The notes below the pieces were generated by a model, which was not told the origin of the DNA, searched no databases, and saw only the letters and a program-made list of their open reading frames with translations. Below, in pieces: positions 56,560 through 64,000 of a DNA stretch of 64,000 bases. Source of the DNA: Dichetophora obliterata (taxonomy: Eukaryota; Arthropoda; Insecta; Diptera; Sciomyzidae). Within the stretch, counting starts at the first letter, position 1. Each line of letters starts with the position of its first letter. The stretch spans positions 46,660,982 through 46,724,981 of the forward strand of contig OY986439.1 in assembly GCA_963920525.1 (NCBI GenBank), given 5' to 3'. The position numbers were made by a program, and so were the translations under genes.

Positions 56560-59520
56560 GTTGACTTTCAGAATGTTTAATTTTTAAATATTAAAATGTA
56601 TTTTTATTAATTTTCGTAACATATTACTGCATTTATATATTTGAAATTGAATCCTAATATTATTTAAGATCGAAATTTTATATTATAAGGTGGTTAAAAA
56701 GTAATGAATACTTATTTGGACATTTTGTCGGCAATTTTATTTATGGATATTTTTAACAATCATATACATACATTCACATAAGCACAAGATATGTGCTATG
56801 ACCTGTGTCAATTGTGAATCAAGAGAAAGTAAGAAATGTTCACATATCAAGTTTTTATACCATCAAAAAAAAAAAAAAACAAAAAAAATTAGGTCCAAAA
56901 TAAAAAAAAAAATAAAAATTTTTTTGACAAACTCTATTTTTCGCAATCAAAAAATAAAATGATTTACTGCATGTTTATGTAAAACAAAACGCAGACTCAA
57001 CATGATGCGAGACACGGTAAGCAAAACATTTTTCCATATGGGGCTTTCAATAGTGACTGGTGGAACAGTTTACTCCATAGTCCCTAATGTTTAAACCTGT
57101 AGCTTTGTATTTTTAAAATGATATAATGATAAAATATATATTTTACAATAGATTATGAACTGACTTACCGAAAAAAAGAACTCATATAAATATTTTGGTG
57201 TTATTTCATTGGTTAAAGGAGTGTGACTGGTGGGACAGTAAAAAATACCACACTTGCGCCTTTTGCTATGCTCTGAAATAATTAAATAGACTTCAACAAA
57301 AACTAAAAATTAGCACCAAGTTTAGTTTCTACAAGAAAATATAGAAAGTCGAAATTGTGACTGGTGGGACATCGTGTTGTGACTGGTCAAAACATCGTAC
57401 GACTCATTCACCATAAACAAAAACTTGTAATAGTGAAAAAATACTTAATTTAGTTTTTTCTAAATAATTTTTACAGATCATGTAAATTTAACTATTATAC
57501 TTTGCGTTAAGAATAAATTGGTTATAATCATATTAATTTAAGAAAATAACTTATTTTCCCATTCTTCGTGGAATGCCTCATATCATAAAATATTGTTGCT
57601 TATTTATTTCACGACGTTCAGCCAGTATATCATATTATTTTTTGTTTACGAAAAAAAGAGATTGCCAACAATTTTTTTTGACCAAATTTTTTGTGTTTTT
57701 TTTTTGTTAAAAATAAAAGACAAAAAATAATAGTCGAATTTGAGAGTGGGGAAAAGAATATTAACAGAGAAATAAATTTTTAAAGTCAAAAAGATGGGAA
57801 CAGTCTTTGAATTTAGAACATGACTTTTTTGACAACGTCACCGGAACGTTTTTAGAAATAGGCAATGAACTGGTTAGTTGAGACAAGTAAACATGTTCAG
57901 AAAAGCACGCTGCGGATTGCTTCTCAGGTGTAAGTTGCGATTTAAAAATTCATTGCTCCGTAAGTAATTAGTTTCTTCACTCTCTAATTCTACCAGTATC
58001 GAGAGGGGAATGCTAAGTAAAATTTAAAAAAAATCTAAATTTTTTTCGCTTAACCCTCTTTATGACCGTGTAACAGAACTGTAGCAAATCGAATCAGTTC
58101 CTAGTTAAACACTTCAAGGTCCATTTACACCAAATAAATAATTTTTACTTAACAGTCACAAATGGAGGAATATGGTTCTAAAACAGAGAGGGAAAAATAA
58201 CGTGAGTTTTTTTACTAATCACATAAAGTTCGTATTCATAAAAAATATCATGATCAAAAAATTATGTGCAAAAAAAAAAAACAGAAAATTAAAAATAATA
58301 AATACAAAATATTGTGATAAGATCAATACTGAGTAAAGTGTTCCAAAAATTGAAAATTTATTGAATTAGCTAAAAATATTCACAATTTAAAAATAAACTG
58401 CAAATTTTTTGCCCAAAATGTGTACAGAAATTTTATTTTCACTCTTTTTTTTTAATAAAATTCGAATAAATTAAACAAATATGCTTTCAGTTTGGTTTTT
58501 TATATTAAAATCACTATTTTTATCAATTTAAATGATACTTTTCGAAAAATAAGCACTTGCCTTATAAACAGTCACAAGATGCTTAAGGGTCTTAAGTCTT
58601 AAAAATAACATACCAAATGATGGAGTACGGGAAAAGTTTTTAAATGCCCAAATTTTTCATTCTGCGAGTAGATGTATATGAAAATATTAGACGGATTTTT
58701 AGTACTTAAGACTTGAAACGCGTTTTTATCGAAACAACTTTTTTTGAGGCGGCCGGACACAAAACTCGAGCAAGTTACAGCTGATCCAGTTATTAAAAAA
58801 TTGTTATTAACTAATTCGTTTACAAATAATTTATAACATTCCGATACTAAAATAATAAAATAGTACTTGGTATATTACAATAATTTACAATTTACAGATT
58901 ATAAACAACTTTTAAACTCCTTAAATATATAAATTTAAATTAGTTCCTAATTAAATTATTATCATCAGAGTTTAGTGGCTATTTAAGCTCTTCATACAAG
59001 CATTTTTGCATCAGTTGTTTGTTTGTTTGTTTGACATCTTCATGTCAACGGTTTATTATTCTTCTAATTAAATGTTGTCAACTTATGCATTAATCCGATT
59101 TGTTATAAATGCCATCGTTATATTAAAAACAGCAACAACATAAAGATAAACAGTAGCTCCCGCAACAGCAGCAACAACAAAAGCATTAGCAGATTAAAAT
59201 CCTTTTCATGGCTAAAACATGTAACATACTTATACAATGATGCACGTAACATGATGAATGCCGAATAAGCATTAACTAATTAACACATTACGTAACGTAG
59301 CATACAAACGAAAATAAAGATAAAAGGAAAAAATAGCTATAGAAACTGGAAACTAAACACAAGATTTGATAAAAAAGGGGATAGTTATTTAACTTTAGTT
59401 CATAGAGCTTTCAAGAAAAATTCGTATAAAAGCCGTCATCACATGTAAAATGAAATATGCGGTAAATAAGATTGAGATATTTATTTTGGTTGATCCTTGA
59501 AAGTTGTATTCATTTAAAAT
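56560..59520. other. Unannotated AT-rich region with a repeated GTGACTGG phrase
   Basis: No gene recognised. The phrase GTGACTGGTGG(A/G)ACA occurs near 57053, 57223 and 57357, with a truncated copy near 57378. The rest is AT-rich with A-runs (about 56865, 58270) and (CAACA)/(TTTG) runs near 59020 and 59150. Confidence 0.45.
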
Positions 59521-59524
59521 TTAA

Positions 59525-60022
59525 CCCTTTCAGATCGTGATGCATCGATTGTGAGGGTCACTTTTAGTCTAAATATCTTTACTGCTATTTCACGAATGTT
59601 TATGAATTTTACATGTATCGATTGCGTAGGCTATTATTTTTGTTTACCTTTCATTTTCTTTAGCTGTGAATTTTGTCGTTTCTTAAATTTTCACGAAATT
59701 GTTTCGTGACATTTATTTTTTTGTTAAAATGAGTCGAAGAAGTTAGTTGTTTTTTCATATACTATTATACTAATAGCGCAATTTTAGTGAAGTTGACACA
59801 TTTTAACTAAAAAAATAATACATATTAAAATCTCAAATGATTTGACAACATTTGATGAAAAAAAAATATTTTCAGTACAAACTTTCGTTTCTTGAAAATC
59901 CTTGAAGGATATGAAAATATGAAAAATTTAGCTATTGAATATGTTTTCATATCATACAAAAATCATTTACTCCAAAAAATTATAAAAAAATTCTCAGTAG
60001 CTTAGCGTCACGTTTGAAAGGG
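59525..60022 (+). mobile_element. TTAA-type MITE, family 1 (full-length form)
   Basis: Starts CCCTTTCAGATCGTGATGCA after TTAA (59521-59524) and ends GTCACGTTTGAAAGGG before ATAA (60023-60026), one base changed from TTAA. At 498 bp it is the most complete of the three family members in the window. No coding capacity. Confidence 0.85.
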
Positions 60023-60026
60023 ATAA

Positions 60027-62099
60027 GCTTTTAAAACGATATTTGATACAGTGTGAAAAAAGCTAAACTAAATTATTTTATCAAAGGCCTTTTTTGATGA
60101 TAGAAGAAGATAAACGAATATTGTATATCCGCAGGTTTTGTATGACGATCAGGACTTCGAGAATATCTCTCAACTACTTTCTATCAAGTGCAAAAAGTAT
60201 ATAAGGTCTTAGCAGTTGCACGCTGGTAAAAAGTTGTCGTTGATGCAATTGTAATTCAGAACTGTAAGCGAGATGTGACACCAAGTCTGATTGCATTGTC
60301 CAAGAGTTGTCTGTAAGTTGCTTTCAATTTTGTGATTCCGGCTGAAATTAAGTCCCAACCACGTGCTTTTATATCGAGTGGGCAAAAATCATGCAATTCT
60401 GCAAACATAAGTTTAAGAATAAGAAAATTGCTTACACAAAATTCAAAATTTATTTTATCGGAAAAATAATACGCCCACGAATCATATGACTGAAGAAGGT
60501 AAAATGGTATATTTCCAAAAATATTTATACCAGAGCAATAAATTTTTGTAAACATACTATTTTATAGCAAGAAGTAGTTGGCGGTTTACATATGAACCAT
60601 ATCAGCCCATCTCTTATGCAACCGCATATGCAAATATTTGTTAAATTTTGCAAAAATATTTTTCCAGAGTAATAAAATTTTGTTAGGCAAATCAACCCAC
60701 AAACACATCTCCCATATAGCTGAAATGGGTAATCTTAAAAACGTTATGAGTGCAAAATTTTATTGGTCTGTAATAAATTTTTGGGCAAATAAGATTGGTG
60801 CAAAGTAGTTCAAAATTTGTAGTTTATTCAATTTTATTTATCTGAGGTAGGTTTTTGGCGAAATATACCAGATTACCGATTTTAGTTATGTGAGAGGTGC
60901 TCGTGTTAGTTGTTTGTCTGCTGAAACAAAAAGAAAAATCATGTGTATCAAATTTTATTGATCACGAATATTTTTTGATATCGGGGGGAGAATCTTTTAG
61001 TCAGGGGTCTCAGTTCATTTTTACACATACTTTTAATCGGTACAGAATATTCATGTGTTTGAAATTTTTTCGAACTGGCATAATATTTTGGCGAAATATA
61101 CCAGATTACCAATTTAGGTTTTATGGGAGGTGGAGCTGTTAGTCAGTTGATTTGATTTTTCTCAGTACAGTTCTTTACGCTGCACAGAAACCAGAATAGC
61201 ATTCGTTTTTTACGTCAAACGACGGTAGTGATTGATTTATGTATGGCAAAAAACCAGTCATTGCATGTAGTTTTCTCTTAATGACCGACAGAAACAAAGA
61301 CAATATTGCAAACACCACTTGTTCATGTTAAAAAATTGTCTTTGTTTTGGTGTTCACAAAGACCTGAATTCTCCAACATGAACATTTTGAAGCATGCATA
61401 AGTGTAAAACTGAAACACAGAGCATTGTTGGGATCGATCTTTGTTTGAGTTTGTGACGCACAAGCAAATATTAAAACGAAGAATTCATGCTGAATGACAC
61501 GCCAACTCCATTACACACAAAAAGAAATGAAAATAAAATTGTGTGTTGTGTGCTTGAAATAGTGTTAATTTGCATTTATGTTGGCGATCTATTGTGCATG
61601 CCCTTAATTAACTCTCCAAATTTTGGATTTTATATATGTTGGCACTGCCTGTGGCTAGGTGTTCCAAATTGTTGACGGAGTATAATATATAATCTTGCTA
61701 ATTTTACAAATTTTAACCTCTGAAAAAGTATATAAAGCATAAATTTAAAAAATGAAACCAGACAAAATTTTCTGGTTCAACCCATCTCGAATACCTGAAG
61801 TTTTCACTGCAATATACTTTTCGCAATTGTATTTATATTACCAATATTTCGTTTGGAAGTTTTGAAAAGAGTTTATTTAATTAAATACGCACAAAAGCCT
61901 CCGAAAAACTTAAAATATTATGTAACGCGACTAACGTAAATTTTTGGTCCTTTTTTAATTTTGGATTTTTTTTTAAATATTTGTACTTTTTTTCATTTTG
62001 TAAATTTTGGTACTTTTTTCATTTTAGTACTTTTAAAATTTTGGTACTTTTTAAATTTTGTATTTATAATATTTTTATAAAAATTTTAAATTTAACTCG
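60027..62099. repeat. Dispersed-repeat-rich spacer
   Basis: GGCGAAATATACCAGATTAC occurs near 60858 and again near 61092, 234 bases apart and followed by GG(G)AGGTG-type sequence, indicating a diverged tandem pair. Other blocks (TTTTGCAAAAATATTT, CCAGAGCAATAAA/CCAGAGTAATAAA) also recur. Short frames at 60256-60555, 60897-61142 and 61487-61675 carry no recognised motif and are not called. Confidence 0.45.
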
Positions 62100-62570
62100 C
62101 CTACCTCTCTTCAAATGGATTTTAAAACATATTTAATTTTTTTAATTTTTTTGGCATGTACAAAAATTTGAATTTATAAAACTTTTACGCTTACAAAGAA
62201 TCGAGTAATGTAGTAAGAATGGTGAAGATCTGTTATTTATTGATACTTTGGCTTGCAGATTTGTAGGCATTTGATCCCTCGATTTATGATTTGTTATGCC
62301 TACTTCACTCCTAAAGGATTTTAAAACATTGTTTTGCCATGCACAAAAATTCCAATCTATAAAACATTCTTGCTTCAAGGAATCGAGTTATGTATGAATG
62401 TGAAGGATCTGTTTTTTCTGATACTTTGGTTTGCAGATATGTTGGCATTAGGCCCTTGATTTATGATTTAAATTTAGTTGGCCTACCTCACTCCTAACGG
62501 ATTTTAGAATACATTCATTGTTTTGGCATGCAGAAGAATTTTAATTTTGTTAAAATTTTTGTGCTTGAAC
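62100..62570 (+). repeat. Tandem repeat, 2.4 copies of about 190 bp
   Basis: Copies start with CCTACYTC at 62100, 62299 and 62483 (spacing 199 and 184). Each continues GGATTTTAAAACAT, a GGCATG-ACAAAAATT block, GAATCGAGT, GATCTGTT.TTTNTGATACTTTG and GATTTATGATTT. The third copy decays after about 90 bases. Confidence 0.8.
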
Positions 62571-62878
62571 AATGAATGTGGCACATTAATTTTTTGGCAC
62601 GATAAAAAAATTAAAAAATCACATTCATTGACTTGGAGCTGTATTATTGCGGCAGATCTGTTCCACATTCCTATTCCATATGTTGATACAATGTTTCTTA
62701 TATAAACATGCATCAGAAACAGCAATAAATCCAAAATCGAATTTTTTCGCATACATGGTTTTGGCATGCAGGGGACGATATTATGTCTTTGGTAATTAAT
62801 GCAATCTTCAGTTGAAATTATTCGAACTAATCCTTATAAAAAACGTGATGTAAAATATGTGGCATGCAACATTATATA
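62571..62878. other. Short spacer before the terminal Tc1 element
   Basis: AT-rich. ATTCATTG/CAATGAAT words form weak inverted pairs near 62510-62630. The TA at 62877-62878 is the target copy of the next element. Confidence 0.45.
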
Positions 62879-63357
62879 CACTACCGGTCAAAATTATGGA
62901 AACCCTTAACAAAAAATAACTTTTTCGTCCTTGTTGATAAGTTTAACAGACTTAATGCATGTAATTTTTTGTTTGCGCATATATCTAATGGAAATATTAT
63001 ATACTTCCATAATAATAATATATCTTAATAATATTAAATTTTTTAAAAAGATAATCACATTTGTATAAATTAAATTTCATTTAATAAGAGAGTGTCAGGC
63101 CAGTGTTTTTTGTTGAAAAATTTACAATTCAGACTAAGCTATTTTGATTACAACTTTTCCACAATGGCTCACATTAGTGGTTATATTTACACTGTGTTAT
63201 GTTTGTATTGATGCCTTCTTGTCGAAACTAAATGACATAGCCAAAAGTCTAACGAACAAATTTGATCGATTATAACTTGAAAAATTTTGTAAGCAAATAT
63301 TAGTGATGACTTAATATTTTTCTCCGTTAAAAATTTCATAATTTGTGATCAATCAAA

Positions 63358-64000
63358 ATGACTCGGAAGGCTAAAACTAAATCACTCTCTATTTGAACAG
63401 TGGTCAAAAATAGTTGTTTTGAACAAAACAGGGAAATCATACAACGAAATCTCCAAAACATTCAAAGTTTCCAAAGGCACCGTCTCTGAGACTGATGCAA
63501 ATACAAACAGAAAAGGAGCCGGTAGACCTCGAAAAACGTCAAGACAAGAAGATAGTAAGATTTTAACTATCAGCAGTGCTAATCGATTCGATAGATCAAA
63601 GATCTTTTTTAACTAGATCAAAGAACCAAGGCGCCTTATACAAACAAGGTTTGGGTTTTTGACCTGAAAGGAAAGGGATAGATTATTTAGAGGGATTGAT
63701 TGGAACAATACGTGAATGATTGACAAGGCGAAACAAACATAAAAGACAATTTGAATTGCTTTTAGCCGAGGCTAGTGTTATGCCTTAACCTTGGCAAGCA
63801 TTTCCAGCCCCTAAAATAAGAGAAAAAGGAATGATGGGTTGAGTGGCGGCAAAAAAACCACTTTTACGAGCAGTAAACAAGAAAAAAAAGGCTTCTTTTT
63901 GCCGTAAAATACGTAGACTGGTCATTAGATAAATGGAAATCGGTGCTATGGTCAGCCAAATAAAAATTCGAAATTTTTTGCATGCTGCGTCGAGCCTTTT
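63358..64000 (+). pseudogene. Tc1-type transposase pseudogene with a SINE-like insert
   Basis: ATG at 63358 opens MTRKAKTKSL, hits a stop, and in another frame continues NKTGKSYNEISKTFKVSKGT (helix-turn-helix) and KGAGRPRKTSRQED (the GRPR AT-hook-like linker) up to about 63605. After the insert it resumes near 63813 with IREKGMMG, then VAAKKPLLRAVNKKKRLLFA and KYVDWSLDKWKSVLWS, which leads into the first catalytic Asp region near the window end. About 25-30 residues expected between the two parts are missing, so the insertion came with a deletion or hit an already deleted copy. Confidence 0.8.
63616..63811 (+). mobile_element. SINE-like dispersed repeat, copy 2, nested in Tc1
   Basis: 196 bp matching 45945-46147 over its whole length. 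Both boundaries can be set here because Tc1 transposase coding sequence lies on each side. No clear target duplication is visible. Confidence 0.75.

Larger units (their letters stand above)
62879..64000 (+). mobile_element. Tc1-type transposon, left part, cut by window edge
   Basis: After TA the element begins CACTACCGGTCAAAATTATG, a typical Tc1-type terminal sequence. A transposase reading frame starts at 63358 and is interrupted by a SINE-like repeat at 63616-63811. The right end lies outside the window. Confidence 0.8.

Overview
The window looks like nuclear DNA of a brachyceran fly, most likely a tephritid fruit fly. It is very AT-rich, its introns follow the GT-AG rule with insect-like consensus sites, and its transposon load (Tc1/mariner, hAT, TTAA-type MITEs, a Jockey-like LINE) is typical of insects. 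A degenerate repeat near 8.1-8.3 kb resembles a tRNA-related repeat I recall as common in tephritids. Nothing bacterial, organellar or viral was recognised. The assignment rests on remembered family resemblance, not on a search.

Only two pieces of host gene can be defended. Gene A is on the + strand, with a putative non-coding exon near 25.24-25.39 kb and coding exons 26822-26974, 49622-49714 and 49788-50153. It encodes a 203-residue secreted protein with a signal peptide and two RXKR (furin-type) sites. Its first coding intron is 22.6 kb and holds a 6-kb nonamer satellite, a Tc1 element, several MITEs and minisatellites. Gene B is represented by two in-phase exons at 55991-56170 and 56401-56553 that end in a poly-threonine tail. 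Its upstream exons were not found; it is either a downstream gene or an alternative 3' end of gene A.

Layout. 1-933: no feature. 936-2703: Tc1-type DD37E transposon carrying a nested MITE. 2785-8075: 5.3-kb hAT transposon with a perfect 8-bp target duplication and two nearly identical 1.3-kb inverted arms. 8093-8330: tRNA-related SINE. 8698-9027 and 10137-10805: TTAA-flanked MITEs. 12779-19148: 6.4-kb (GGGATA)n array. 21177-21712: mariner relic. 22.8-23.9 kb: minisatellite and unrecognised repeats. 24.6-26.8 kb: likely 5' region of gene A. 28.1-34.4 kb: (TATTCTATC)n satellite with a pure 2.3-kb core, a diverged halo and an inserted MITE. 37.1-37.7 kb: 154-bp tandem repeat. 37951-39773: Tc1-type DD34E element with a long near-perfect hairpin. 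41.4-46.4 kb: mosaic of LINE tail, P-like MITE, hAT MITE, foldback element, 125-bp minisatellite, SINE-like repeat and tRNA-like sequence. 46.6-47.5 kb: Tc3-like relic with a nested MITE. 49.6-50.6 kb: 3' end of gene A. 51.6-52.3 kb: Jockey-like LINE 3' end. 52.5-55.3 kb: MITE, transposase-like relic and foldback element. 56.0-56.6 kb: gene B. 59.5-64 kb: TTAA MITE, tandem repeats and a Tc1 element cut by the window edge.

The genes do not form a pathway. The window is mainly a record of nested transposition and tandem-array growth around one small secreted-protein locus. The most interesting signals are the hexamer array, the intronic nonamer satellite with its homogenised core, the hAT element with long identical inverted arms, the P-like MITE with a THAP-like reading frame, the long hairpin at 39.5 kb, and the unassigned gene B exons.
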